Of a stretch of DNA of 64,000 bases, positions 54,930 through 63,883 are shown piece after piece. Position numbers and translations under genes: made by a program. This DNA comes from Pseudomonas sp. GD03919 (GTDB lineage: Bacteria; Pseudomonadota; Gammaproteobacteria; Pseudomonadales; Pseudomonadaceae), in the NCBI RefSeq assembly GCF_029814935.1, contig NZ_CP104582.1:4464001-4528000 (forward strand). The letters are read 5' to 3'. The notes under the pieces are model-generated. The model was given only the letters and a program-made list of their open reading frames with translations. It was not told the DNA's origin and did no database searches. Each line of letters opens with the position of its first letter. Positions within the stretch are counted from its first letter, which is position 1.

Positions 54930-55369
54930 ATGCTCGACATTCGCCCTGTCACCCCTGCCGATCACGCCGCCTGGATGCCGCTCTGGCAGGCTTACCAGCG
55001 CTTCTACCAGGCCGAGATCCCGGCAGAAACCAGCGCCCTAACCTGGCAGCGCTTTCTCGACTCGGCCGAGCCGATGCACGCCGCCCTGGCCTGGCAGGAC
55101 GGCGAGGCGGTCGGTCTGGTGCACTTCACTATCACCGCAGTTGCTGGTCGCGTGGTGACTACTGCTACCTGCAGGATCTGCTCGTCGCCGAGCACATTCG
55201 CGGTGGCGGCATCGGCCGCGCGCTGATCGAGCACGTTTACACCGCAGCCCGCGCTGCTGGCGCCAGCCGTGTGCATTGGCTGACCCAGGAAAGCAACTAC
55301 CAGGGGCGTATGCTCTACGACCGCATCGGTGACCGCTCCGGTTTCATCCAGTACAGAAAACTGCTCTGA
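54930..55369 (+). pseudogene. GNAT acetyltransferase with a one-base frameshift (copy 1)
   Basis: ATG 54930 after AAAGGAAGG begins MLDIRPVTPADHAAWMPLWQ. The frame is family-like through GEAVGLVHF (to about 55127), after which it goes astray. From 55130 the next frame continues YHRSCWSRGDYCYLQDLLVA, with the acetyl-CoA-binding RGGGIGRALI and the closing GFIQYRKLL, to TGA at 55367-55369. One missing base in the ACT region at 55128-55130 explains it. Restored length is about 146 residues. It is clearly paralogous to 59215-59657. Confidence 0.88.
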
Positions 55370-55377
55370 GGCAGGCC

Positions 55378-56196
55378 TCACTCCATCTCGAACAACCCAC
55401 CCCGCAGCTGCGCGCCGCCCAGGCGCTGGCGGATGTCGTCGTCGATGCGCGGGTCGTCGGGGGCGTAGAGCATCAACTGGCGATAGGCGTTGACCCGGTT
55501 GATCTCGTTGCCCAGGTACTGCCAGACCACGCGGGTGCAGGCCGGCGTGCGCCGGTCGCCGCTGGAGACGCCGGTCTTGATGCCGTTGAGGCGGATGATG
55601 CGGCTCTTGAAGCTGGGAATCAGGATGGTCTGGCTCATCTCGTTGCCGGTGAGCGACTCGTAGTCGACCAGAAACAGGCGGTCCTGCAGGAAGAACGCCG
55701 TGCCCAGGTAGCGACAGCGCACCCAGTCCTCACTGCCGCCGCGTGTAGGTTCCTGGCGCTCCTGGCGTTCCTGGCGCTCGAACAGGTAGTTGCCGCGCTC
55801 TTCGCGCAGGTGCACCAGTGACAGCAACACATGCCCCGGTACCGACATGCAGTTGGAGTACTCGAAGTAGTAGCCGCAGTAGCGCTCCATCGGGCTGGCC
55901 TGACGGCGCAACGGGGCGAACAGCTCCAGCAACGGGTCGCTGCCGCCGTGCGGTTGCGCGGCGCCGCTGCGTGCACCGATCAGGCGGGTGAACTGCTCGG
56001 CCGGCATGGCCAGCTCGAAGGGCTCGACGCCGAAGAAATCGCAGATGCGCTTGAGGTTGTGCGTGGTCGGCCGACTCTGCCCGGCCAGGTAGCGATTGAA
56101 CTGCGCGCGGTTGATCGACAGCTTGCGACACACCTCGGCGATCGAACGGTAATGGCTGCAGAGCAGTTTCAGATTGCTGCCGAGGGAATCGGACAT
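55378..56196 (-). CDS. XRE-family regulator with C-terminal sensor-like region
   Basis: 272 residues. An HTH (IAEVCRKLSINRAQFNRYLAG) is at residues about 19-40, with SRPTTHNLKRICDFFGV completing the DNA-binding part. The rest is a conserved region of unknown function including YFEYSNCMSVPGHVLLSLV. A short in-frame 9-bp repeat codes for RQERQERQE (near 55755-55785). It diverges from the AGCS transporter gene, with an 8-bp inverted repeat between them. Confidence 0.85.
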   Translation of the reverse strand: MSDSLGSNLKLLCSHYRSIAEVCRKLSINRAQFNRYLAGQSRPTTHNLKRICDFFGVEPFELAMPAEQFTRLIGARSGAAQPHGGSDPLLELFAPLRRQASPMERYCGYYFEYSNCMSVPGHVLLSLVHLREERGNYLFERQERQERQEPTRGGSEDWVRCRYLGTAFFLQDRLFLVDYESLTGNEMSQTILIPSFKSRIIRLNGIKTGVSSGDRRTPACTRVVWQYLGNEINRVNAYRQLMLYAPDDPRIDDDIRQRLGGAQLRGGLFEME

Positions 56197-56210
56197 ATGA
56201 CCGCTCCAGA

Positions 56211-56248
56211 TGATGCGAATGACGCGATTCTAGCATCAACTCGCATCA
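56211..56248. promoter_or_regulatory. Inverted repeat between XRE regulator and AGCS transporter
   Basis: TGATGCGA (56211-56218) is repeated inverted as TCGCATCA (56241-56248), 30 bp centre to centre, 15 bp before the XRE start. It is a plausible operator for the XRE protein acting on itself and the transporter. Confidence 0.55.
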
Positions 56249-56356
56249 GCTTGCCGCGACCTGCGAAATTGCCCGGCGAGGCCTCTATCACGAACTATTC
56301 CGCAATCCGCCCACAGCGGCGTATTCCCATTCAGAACAACAAGAGAGAAAGCCTCC

Positions 56357-57796
56357 ATGCTCGATCTTCTCAATGACCTCATCTGGAGCAAGCTGCTGAT
56401 CGTGATGCTGATCGGCCTTGGTCTGTACTTCACCGTCGCCTCGCGTTTCGTCCAGTTTCGCTACTTCAGCAGCATGTTCCGCATCTTCGGTGAGGCGTTC
56501 AAACGCCAGCCGGGTCAGCTCAGCTCGTTCCAGGCACTGATGCTGTCGGTGGCAGGCCGCGTCGGCGCCGGCAACATCGCCGGTGTATCCGTGGCAATCA
56601 TGCTCGGTGGCCCGGGCGCCATCTTCTGGATGTGGGTCGTGGCTCTGGTCGGCATGGCCACCAGCTACTTCGAGTGCTCCCTGGCGCAGCTGTACAAGCG
56701 GCGTGAACCGGATGGCACCTACCGTGGTGGCCCGGCCTTCTACATCCAGCACGGCCTCGGCCAGCGCTGGCTGGGTGTCGTCGTGTCGATCCTGCTGCTG
56801 GTGACCTTCGGGTTCGGCTTCAACGCCGTGCAGTCGTTCACCGTGGCCAGCTCGCTGCATGACACCTTCGGCCTGCCGACCATCGTCAGCGGCCTGATCC
56901 TGACCGGGGTGATCGGCGTGATCATCTTCGGCGGCATCAAGCGCATCGCCAGCATGGCCGACGTGCTGGTACCGATGATGGCGTTCTCCTACATCGGCAT
57001 GGCGCTGGTGGTGATCGGCATGAACTTCGGTGAGGTGCCGGCGACCTTCGCCATGATCTTCAAAGCGGCCTTCGGCCTGGAGCCGGCCTTCGCTGGCGGT
57101 ATCGGCGCGGCCATCATGATGGGCGTCAAGCGCGGCCTGTTCTCCAACGAAGCGGGGCTGGGCAGCGCGCCGAACGTGGCGGCGGTGGCCGAGGTCAAGC
57201 ATCCGGCGGCGCAGGGCATCGTGCAGTCGCTGAGCGTGTTCATCGACACCCTGCTGGTGTGCACCAGCACCGCGCTGATCATCCTGCTCTCCGGCGTTTA
57301 CCAGCCGGGCAGCGAAATGGCCGGTGTCGTCCTGACCCAGACCGCCCTGGCGGCCGAAGTCGGTGAGTGGGGCCGGGTGTTCGTCAGCATCGCCCTGCTG
57401 CTGTTCGTCTTCACCACCCTGATCTACAACTACTACCTGGGTGAAAACGCCCTGGGCTTCTTCAGCCAGAAGCGTGGGCCGGTGGTGATCTACCGCGTGC
57501 TGGTGGTGGCTCTGGTGCTGTGGGGCTCGGTGCAGGATCTGGGCACCGTGTTCGCCTTCGCCGACGTAACCATGGGCCTGCTGGCGATCTGCAACCTGAT
57601 TGCCCTGGCACTGCTGTTCAAGGTGGGCCTGCGCCTGATGCGCGACTACGATGCTCAGATCAAGGCCGGGGTCGAGTCGCCGGTGTTCGATCCGCAGAAG
57701 TTCGCCGACCTGGATCTCGATCCCAAGGTCTGGCAGGCTCCGGCAGATGCTCCGGTAACCCACGCCGAACTGGGTGATCGCGTTTACCAGCGCTGA
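56357..57796 (+). CDS. Alanine/glycine:cation symporter (AGCS family)
   Basis: 479 residues with about eleven membrane segments. Family signature stretches are visible: QALMLSVAGRVGAGNIAGVS, ATSYFECSLAQLYKRR, GGPAFYIQHGLG and GLFSNEAGLGSAPNVAA. It imports alanine, glycine or related amino acids with sodium or protons. With asparaginase, aspartase and glutaminase nearby it fits amino-acid scavenging. The family name is secure; the preferred amino acid is not. Confidence 0.95.
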   Translation: MLDLLNDLIWSKLLIVMLIGLGLYFTVASRFVQFRYFSSMFRIFGEAFKRQPGQLSSFQALMLSVAGRVGAGNIAGVSVAIMLGGPGAIFWMWVVALVGMATSYFECSLAQLYKRREPDGTYRGGPAFYIQHGLGQRWLGVVVSILLLVTFGFGFNAVQSFTVASSLHDTFGLPTIVSGLILTGVIGVIIFGGIKRIASMADVLVPMMAFSYIGMALVVIGMNFGEVPATFAMIFKAAFGLEPAFAGGIGAAIMMGVKRGLFSNEAGLGSAPNVAAVAEVKHPAAQGIVQSLSVFIDTLLVCTSTALIILLSGVYQPGSEMAGVVLTQTALAAEVGEWGRVFVSIALLLFVFTTLIYNYYLGENALGFFSQKRGPVVIYRVLVVALVLWGSVQDLGTVFAFADVTMGLLAICNLIALALLFKVGLRLMRDYDAQIKAGVESPVFDPQKFADLDLDPKVWQAPADAPVTHAELGDRVYQR

Positions 57797-57825
57797 TAGC
57801 CCCTGCTCGAAGAAGGGGGCGCTGC

Positions 57826-57984
57826 CTAATGCTGATCAGATAAGTTCGTCACCACCCCTCCTACTTGCAGTAGAGGGGGCGCTTTTCGTAGGAGCCAGCT
57901 TGCTGGCGATGCTTTTTATGGCGGATCGCCGGCAAGCCGGCTCCTACAAAGATCGAGTGCAACGGCTTAACTGACTGACATTAG
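57826..57984. mobile_element. MITE-like element, copy 2
   Basis: 159 bp. Left end CTAATGCTGATCAGATAAG and right end CTTAACTGACTGACATTAG agree at 14 of 19 positions as inverted repeats. The core contains a GTAGGAGC-type hairpin. Flanked by GGCGCTGC at 57818-57825 and 57985-57992. Differs from copy 3 by a one-base indel and one substitution noticed by eye. Confidence 0.88.
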
Positions 57985-57992
57985 GGCGCTGC

Positions 57993-58152
57993 CTAATGCT
58001 GATCAGATAAGTTCGTCACCATCCCCTCCTACTTGCAGTAGAGGGGGCGCTTTTCGTAGGAGCCAGCTTGCTGGCGATGCTTTTTATGGCGGATCGCCGG
58101 CAAGCCGGCTCCTACAAAAATCGAGTGCAACGGCTTAACTGACTGACATTAG
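57993..58152. mobile_element. MITE-like element, copy 3 (tandem)
   Basis: 160 bp in the same orientation as copy 2, flanked by GGCGCTGC at 57985-57992 and 58153-58160. The two copies thus share the middle target repeat. This could arise by a second insertion into the same target or by duplication of element plus repeat. Confidence 0.88.
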
Positions 58153-58197
58153 GGCGCTGCCCCCTTTTTTATCGCCCGCATTTCCCGAGGAGAGCCC

Positions 58198-59187
58198 ATG
58201 GCGACCCCAGAAAAACTCCTGGTGCTGTACACCGGCGGCACCATCGGCATGCAGATGAGTGCAGACGGCCTGGCGCCGGCTTCGGGTTTCGAGGCGCGCA
58301 TGCGCACCCAACAAGCCAGCGAGAACGCCAGCGAACTGCCGCAATGGACCTTCCGCGAGCTGCTGCCGCTGATCGACAGCGCCAACATGAACACCGGCCA
58401 CTGGCTGGTGCTGCGTGACGAGATCGTCACCGCCGTGCAGACCGATGGCCACGACGCCGTGCTGGTACTGCATGGCACCGATACCCTGGCCTACAGCGCC
58501 GCCGCGCTGAGTTTTTTGCTCCTCGGTCTCGACGTGCCGGTGGTGCTGACCGGCGCCATGCAGCCAGCCGGTGTCGATGGCGGCGATGCCTGGCCCAATC
58601 TGTTCGGCGCCATGCGTGCGCTGTACCGCGGCGTCGCGCCTGGCGTGCACCTGTACTTCAACGGGCAGCTACTGCATGGCGCACGTTGCTCGAAGTTGCG
58701 CAGCGATGCCTTCGACGCCTTCCAGGTGCTGCCGCGTCAGCGTCAGGCCGAGCGGGCAGAGGTCTCTGCACGGATCGACTATCGCCAGGCACGCAAGGCC
58801 GTGAACCTTGCCGTGTTGCCGCTGCATCCGGCCATGCAGGCCGGGCATCTGCACGCCCTGCTGGCCAGCGGCGTGCAGGGGCTGTTGCTGGAGTGCTACG
58901 GCAGCGGCACCGGCCCGGCCGGCGACGCGCAATTGATGAGCGTGCTGCGTGAAGCGCATCAGCGCGGCGTGGTATTGGCGGCGATCAGTCAGTGCCCGCA
59001 AGGCCATGTGCAGTTCGGCGTGTACGCGGCCGGCAGTCGTCTGGCCGAGGTGGGCCTGGTGTCCTGTGGCGGCATGACCCGCGAAGCCGCACTGGGCAAG
59101 CTGTTCGCCCTGCTCGGCGCCGGTTTGCCGCAAACGGAGGTTGAGCACTGGCTGGCGCGCGATCTCTGTGGTGAGATGAGCGACTGA
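58198..59187 (+). CDS. Type I-like L-asparaginase
   Basis: 329 residues with both active-site regions: TGGTIGM (T15) near the N-terminus and LVLHGTDTLAYSAAALSF around residue 90. No signal peptide, so it should be cytoplasmic, like AnsA. It hydrolyses asparagine to aspartate and ammonium, the former being the substrate of aspartase encoded at 49542. GAGGAG lies before ATG 58198. A GNAT-like broken gene follows after 27 bp. Confidence 0.92.
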   Translation: MATPEKLLVLYTGGTIGMQMSADGLAPASGFEARMRTQQASENASELPQWTFRELLPLIDSANMNTGHWLVLRDEIVTAVQTDGHDAVLVLHGTDTLAYSAAALSFLLLGLDVPVVLTGAMQPAGVDGGDAWPNLFGAMRALYRGVAPGVHLYFNGQLLHGARCSKLRSDAFDAFQVLPRQRQAERAEVSARIDYRQARKAVNLAVLPLHPAMQAGHLHALLASGVQGLLLECYGSGTGPAGDAQLMSVLREAHQRGVVLAAISQCPQGHVQFGVYAAGSRLAEVGLVSCGGMTREAALGKLFALLGAGLPQTEVEHWLARDLCGEMSD

Positions 59188-59214
59188 TCCACCTGCCCAA
59201 ACAGAGGAAGGACG

Positions 59215-59657
59215 ATGAGCATCGAAATTCGCCCTGTAGTCGCTGCCGATCACCAAGCCTGGTTGCCCTTGTGGCAGGGCTACCAGCGCTTCTACATGAC
59301 CGAGATTCCAGCCGAGACCAGCGCCGCTACCTGGCAGCGCTTTCTCGACCCCGCGAGCCCATGGGCGCCGCCCTGGCCTGGCGTGATGGGCAGGCTATCG
59401 GTTTAGTGCACTGGGTCATCCACCGCTCGACCTGGACCACCGGCGACTACTGCTACCTGCAGGATATTTTCATCGCCAAGGGCGAGCGCAGCGGTGGTGT
59501 CGGCCGCCAACTGATCCAGCACGTCTACGAGCAGGCGCGTGCTGCCGGCTGCTCGCGGGTGCACTGGCTGACGCACGAGACCAACAGCCAGGCCAAGCTG
59601 CTGTACGAGCGCATCGGTGAGCGCTCGGGATTCGTGCAGTATCGCAAGCTGTTGTAA
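59215..59657 (+). pseudogene. GNAT acetyltransferase with a one-base frameshift (copy 2)
   Basis: ATG 59215 begins MSIEIRPVVAADHQAWLPLW and remains family-like to WQRFLDPAS (about 59355), then leaves the frame. Another frame continues EPMGAALAWRDGQAIGLVHW through GGVGRQLIQHVYEQ, the acetyl-CoA loop, to GFVQYRKLL and TAA at 59655-59657. One base is missing near CCCGCGAGC (59350-59358). Restored length is about 147 residues. It resembles copy 1 at 54930 throughout, but the deletion is at a different place. Confidence 0.88.
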
Positions 59658-59740
59658 GGCCCCGCATCACGTGCGGGCGGCGATTGGCCGCGCTGGCCGC
59701 CCGACAGGACGCGCCATGCGCAGCAGCACTTATGCGCGGC

Positions 59741-60649
59741 TCAAAACACCGACCAGCCGATGCGCTCGCTGAGCAGCTCCAGCGCCTTGATCCCGGCCAG
59801 GGAGTTACCCGCAGCGTTCAACTCCGGTGACCACACGCACACACTGAACTGCCCGGGGACGACCGCGACGATGCCGCCGCCCACACCGCTCTTGCCCGGC
59901 AGGCCAACGCGGTAGGCGAAGTTGCCCGCTTCGTCATACAGGCCGCTGGTGGCCATGATGGCGTTGATCTGCTTGGTCTGGCGGGGCGACAGCACCTGCT
60001 CGCCGCTGTGCTGGCAGAAGCCTTCATTGGCCAGGAAGCCAAAGGCGCGCGCCAGGTCGACGCAGCTCATGCGCAGCGCGCAGCAGCTGAAGTAGCTGCG
60101 CAGCACGGCCTCGACTTCGTTATGAAAATTACCGAACGACTGCATCAGGTAGGCTGCTGCGGCGTTGCGCGCGCGGTGCTGGTACTCGGACTCGGCGACA
60201 TGATTGTCCACCGTGACCTCGGGGTTGCCCGACAGGCGCCGGACGAAGTCGCGCATCGACAGCGCCGGTGCGGCGTAGCGCGACTGGTTGATGTCGCAGA
60301 TCACCAGGGCACCGGCATTGATGAACGGATTGCGCGGCTTGCCACGCTCGAACTCCAACTGCACCAGCGAGTTGAACGGCTGCCCGGACGGCTCGTGGCC
60401 GAGGCGCTGCCAGATGCTTTCGCCGCTGTGGCCGATGGCCTGGACCAGGCTGAACACCTTGGAAATGCTCTGGATCGAGAAGGGCGTACGGGCATCGCCG
60501 GCGACATGCACCTGGCCGTCGTTGCCATACACGGCGATGCCCAGTTGAGCGGGCACCACGCTGGCCAGTGCGGGAATGTAATTAGCCACCTTGCCCTGGC
60601 CGATCAGTGGGCGAACTTCATCGAGAATTTCGTTCAACAGCGCTTGCAT
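59741..60649 (-). CDS. glsA: Glutaminase
   Basis: 302 residues from ATG 60649. The serine beta-lactamase-like active site S61-x-x-K64 ([10 protein letters not shown]) is intact, with [10 protein letters not shown] and [12 protein letters not shown] further on. It hydrolyses glutamine to glutamate and ammonium in the cytoplasm. Start sites upstream in frame (60751) have no family support. It diverges from an AEC transporter. Confidence 0.95.
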   Translation of the reverse strand: MQALLNEILDEVRPLIGQGKVANYIPALASVVPAQLGIAVYGNDGQVHVAGDARTPFSIQSISKVFSLVQAIGHSGESIWQRLGHEPSGQPFNSLVQLEFERGKPRNPFINAGALVICDINQSRYAAPALSMRDFVRRLSGNPEVTVDNHVAESEYQHRARNAAAAYLMQSFGNFHNEVEAVLRSYFSCCALRMSCVDLARAFGFLANEGFCQHSGEQVLSPRQTKQINAIMATSGLYDEAGNFAYRVGLPGKSGVGGGIVAVVPGQFSVCVWSPELNAAGNSLAGIKALELLSERIGWSVF

Positions 60650-60789
60650 GCTCAGGCTCGCGAGGGCGCCGGGCTTGCCCGGCATGTCACTGCTAGACGC
60701 CAGCGGGCGCCAGCGAATCACAGCCCATGACTTGCCCTGAGCGGCCGGCACCCCTAGGCTCGGTCCTCCCCTGTCGTTGGCGTAGCCTG

Positions 60790-61719
60790 ATGTCCACCGT
60801 TCTCAACGTCCTGCTGCCGATCTTCGGCCTGATCCTGGTCGGATTCATCTGTCGGCGAACCAATCGCCTGGGGCCGACCGCGGCATCGGAGATGAACCGC
60901 TTCGTGGTCTGGCTCGGCCTGCCGGCCCTGCTCTTCAGTCTCACGGCCAAGGCCGACTGGGCGCAGATCTGGCAGCCGGGGTTCCTGCTCGCCTTCACCG
61001 GCGGCATGCTCGCGGTGTTTCTGGTCACCCTGGCATACCGCTGGAAAACCACCGGCAGCCTGGTCGACGCCAGCATCGATGGGCTAAGCGCCGGTTATGC
61101 CAACACCGGCTACATCGGCATTCCGCTGTGCGTGCTGGTGCTGGGCGATGACGGCATGGCGCCGGCATTGATCGCCTCGCTGCTGGTGGTCTGCGTGCTG
61201 TTCGGCCTGGCGGTGGTGTGCATCGAGGTGGGTCTGCAGAGCAAGAAGGGGCTGGGCGGCGCCATCGTTCAGGTGGTCACCGCGCTGTTGAAGAACCCGC
61301 TGGTGGTCGCGCCACTGCTCGGTGCTGCCTGGGCCTTTGGTGGCGTGCAGATGCCCGCGGCACTGGACGAGTTTCTCCGCTTGCTCGGCGCCGCCACCGT
61401 ACCCTGTGCGCTGGTGTCGCTGGGCTTGTTCCTGGCGCAGCGGCAGAGCGGTCCGAGCGAAGGCGCCTGGCCGCTGGTGGCGCTGAAGCTGGTGCTGCAA
61501 CCGCTGGTGACCTGGTTCATCGCTTTCGTGCTGCTCGACCTGCCAGCCTTCTGGGCGCATGCCGCGTTGCTGCTCAGCGCACTGCCGACCGGCACCGGGC
61601 CGTTCATGCTCGCCGAGTATTACCAGCGCCAGGCGGCGCTGGTGTCGCGGGCGATCCTGTTTTCCACCCTCGGTTCGCTGCTGACCCTGTCGCTGATCCT
61701 GCTGGCGATCAGCCCTTGA
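60790..61719 (+). CDS. Auxin efflux carrier (AEC) family transporter
   Basis: 309 residues with ten membrane segments in two five-helix halves: [42 protein letters not shown] (crossover), [18 protein letters not shown], and [21 protein letters not shown]. Bacterial members export or import small organic acids such as malate. The stop overlaps the convergent gene by 11 bp. Confidence 0.9.
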   Translation: MSTVLNVLLPIFGLILVGFICRRTNRLGPTAASEMNRFVVWLGLPALLFSLTAKADWAQIWQPGFLLAFTGGMLAVFLVTLAYRWKTTGSLVDASIDGLSAGYANTGYIGIPLCVLVLGDDGMAPALIASLLVVCVLFGLAVVCIEVGLQSKKGLGGAIVQVVTALLKNPLVVAPLLGAAWAFGGVQMPAALDEFLRLLGAATVPCALVSLGLFLAQRQSGPSEGAWPLVALKLVLQPLVTWFIAFVLLDLPAFWAHAALLLSALPTGTGPFMLAEYYQRQAALVSRAILFSTLGSLLTLSLILLAISP

Positions 61720-62350
61720 GCTGCAGCTCAAGGCCCAGTTGCCGGGACAAGCAGGGCCAGCGCTGCCAGGCCGATGCGGTGTCCGGCGCCGCCAGGCGCT
61801 CGCGGTAGGCCTGCGCCGAGGGTTGCTCGAAGCTGGCGTCATCGAGCATACCGGTGAGGGCATGATGCACGGCTTCGTCGAGCTGGTTGGCAAAGGGCTC
61901 GCCAATCAACTGGTGGGCGATCAGGTTAGCGCGCGTGGTGTCCAGCGGGATCAGCGGCTGGCCGAAATGGGCGATGTAGCGGTCGTTGACCTCCTCCACC
62001 AGGCGATGCGCCAGATAGGCTTCATCGAGCAGACCCACGAGCCCTTCATGACCTTGCATCAATGCCGGCGGCTGCAGGAAGAAATGCTCGGCGATCTTCA
62101 GCACGGGTTTTACCGCCGCCTCGATCCCCGCCTCCTGCGCCACCTTGGCAGCGGCATCGAGCACATCCGGCACCTGCTCGATATAGGCGATGACGAAGGC
62201 CGTCAGCGCATCCGGGGCAGCGTCCTGCGGCAAGCGGATGGCGGGGTGCAGACCATCCAGCTGGGCCTGCAGCATACGCGCGAGCACCTGGCTGCCATGT
62301 TCCTGCTGGCGCGCCTGGGCGATCAATTGACGAATGGCGACGGTGTTCAT
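61709..62350 (-). CDS. Conserved protein of unknown function
   Basis: 213 residues, helical and without signal peptide or membrane segment. No motif I can name; the middle (VIAYIEQVPDVLDAAAKVAQE) resembles a helical-bundle repeat. AGGAG precedes ATG 62350. It is located between AEC and cox genes, as a similar hypothetical gene is in other pseudomonads, and a role with terminal oxidase genes is not demonstrated. Confidence 0.8.
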   Translation of the reverse strand: MNTVAIRQLIAQARQQEHGSQVLARMLQAQLDGLHPAIRLPQDAAPDALTAFVIAYIEQVPDVLDAAAKVAQEAGIEAAVKPVLKIAEHFFLQPPALMQGHEGLVGLLDEAYLAHRLVEEVNDRYIAHFGQPLIPLDTTRANLIAHQLIGEPFANQLDEAVHHALTGMLDDASFEQPSAQAYRERLAAPDTASAWQRWPCLSRQLGLELQLKG

Positions 62351-62754
62351 GACTACTCCTACATGCCTGGACATGGACGTGAACCTTAGCCGGCCGTTGT
62401 GGCGTGCTAAGACGCGATTGTCATAACTTTTTCATACTTATGCGAGTCCGCTATATCCAACTGTTTCAGAATAGCTACACCCCGCATCAGCCGTGGGGTT
62501 TAGGACAAAGCTTGCGCGTCTTCAGCCATTTTTGTCTGAACGTTGCGAGGTAAACCTCGCTGTCTATACTCGATTTCGAAAGGCAGTACCTGATGGAACC
62601 GGACGAGCTCAGGCACGGAGAGGTTTCGGCAGTAGTCGCCAGCAGTTGAGCGCGGTGCGCGGACAGTGAGTCCGCCTTGTCGCTCCATGGCAGTCGATCC
62701 CTTAGCCGCAGGCTCAGCCGGCGGGATAACAAGAACAATCAAGGGGAACCCGCA
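62351..62754. other. 404-bp gene-free gap upstream of coxB
   Basis: No gene is supported. The AT-rich stretch near 62420-62460 and the repeat at 62545-62560 suggest control elements. It serves the cox operon on the right and the divergent conserved gene on the left. Confidence 0.6.
62543..62570 (+). promoter_or_regulatory. Possible cox promoter with embedded palindrome
   Basis: TTGCGA (62543-62548) and TATACT (62565-62570) are separated by 16 bp, fitting a sigma-70-like promoter. The spacer overlaps the perfect inverted repeat GCGAGGT-AA-ACCTCGC (62545-62560), a possible regulator site. Confidence 0.4.
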
Positions 62755-63879
62755 ATGATGCGACATCCACGAGTCTGGATGGGCCTCCTGCTGTGGCTGG
62801 CATTAGGCTCGGCGCATGCCCAGTGGACGGTCAATATGACGCCCGGTGTCACTGACGTCAGCCGCTCCGTCTTCGATCTGCACATGACCATCTTCTGGAT
62901 CTGCGTCGTGATCGGCGTGATCGTGTTCGGCGCCATGTTCTGGTCGATGATCATGCACCGCCGCTCCACTGGCCAGGAGCCTGCGCACTTCCACGAAAGC
63001 ACCACCGTCGAGATTCTCTGGACCGTGGTTCCCCTGGCCATCCTGGTGGTGATGGCGATTCCGGCGACCAAGACGCTGATCGAGATCTATGACACCTCGG
63101 AGTCCGAGCTGGATATCCAGGTCACTGGCTACCAATGGAAGTGGCACTACAAATACCTGGGTCAGGACGTCGAGTTCTTCAGCAACCTGACCACGCCGCG
63201 TTCGCAGATCAACAACCACGAGGCCAAGGGCGAACACTACCTGCTGGAAGTCGACGAGCCGCTGGTGGTGCCGGTGGGCACTAAGGTGCGCTTTCTGATC
63301 ACCGCCGCCGACGTCATCCACTCCTGGTGGGTGCCTGCACTGGCAGTGAAGAAGGACGCCATCCCCGGCTTTATCAACGAATCCTGGACGCGTATCGAGG
63401 AACCCGGCATCTACCGTGGCCAGTGCACCGAGCTGTGCGGCAAGGACCACGGCTTCATGCCGGTGGTGGTCGAGGCCAAGTCCAAGGAAGACTTCGATGC
63501 CTGGCTGGCCGAGCGCAAGGAGGCCGCTGCCGCCGAGCGCGAGCTGACCAGCAAGGAGTGGACCATGGACGAGCTGATGGCACGTGGCGAGAAGGCCTAC
63601 ACCACCGCCTGCGCGGCCTGCCACCAGCCCAATGGTGAAGGCTTGCCGCCGATGTTCCCGGCGCTCAAGGGCTCGGCCATTGCAACCGGGCCGGCCGAGG
63701 GGCACATCGACATCGTCTACAACGGCAAGCCGGGCACCTCCATGGCCGCCTTCGGCAAGCAGCTGTCGCCGGTCGACCTGGCCGCCATCATCACCTACGA
63801 GCGCAACGCCTGGGGCAACAATGTCGGTGACATGGTCACGCCCAAGGACATTCTCGATTTCTCCAAGGCGCAGGAGTAA
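62755..63879 (+). CDS. coxB: Cytochrome c oxidase subunit II with C-terminal cytochrome c (caa3 type)
   Basis: 374 residues starting MMRHPRVW with a signal peptide ending SAHA. Two membrane helices are followed by a cupredoxin domain with the CuA ligands in CTELCGKDHGFM and the His at VIHSWWVP. The last ~90 residues form a cytochrome c domain with the haem site CAACH. This makes it a caa3-type subunit that accepts electrons through its own haem. AAGGGGA precedes ATG 62755. Confidence 0.97.
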   Translation: MMRHPRVWMGLLLWLALGSAHAQWTVNMTPGVTDVSRSVFDLHMTIFWICVVIGVIVFGAMFWSMIMHRRSTGQEPAHFHESTTVEILWTVVPLAILVVMAIPATKTLIEIYDTSESELDIQVTGYQWKWHYKYLGQDVEFFSNLTTPRSQINNHEAKGEHYLLEVDEPLVVPVGTKVRFLITAADVIHSWWVPALAVKKDAIPGFINESWTRIEEPGIYRGQCTELCGKDHGFMPVVVEAKSKEDFDAWLAERKEAAAAERELTSKEWTMDELMARGEKAYTTACAACHQPNGEGLPPMFPALKGSAIATGPAEGHIDIVYNGKPGTSMAAFGKQLSPVDLAAIITYERNAWGNNVGDMVTPKDILDFSKAQE

Positions 63880-63883
63880 GGAC

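Larger units (their letters stand above)
57813..58170 (+). terminator. Intrinsic terminator of the AGCS gene split by two MITE-like elements
   Basis: The 5' arm AAGGGGGC (57813-57820) and 3' arm GCCCCC (58159-58164) plus six T residues form a tight terminator once the two elements and two copies of GGCGCTGC are removed. The repeat GGCGCTGC spans the restored loop. This explains the whole gap between the AGCS gene and asparaginase. Confidence 0.82.

Noticed and set aside
56197..56356. Glycine riboswitch ahead of the AGCS transporter
   Set aside because: The short leader shows no tandem aptamer-like pattern; only an inverted repeat was found.
57826..58152. CRISPR array from repeated units
   Set aside because: Only two units of about 160 bp, near-identical throughout, with terminal inverted repeats and target duplications; no short repeats with unique spacers.
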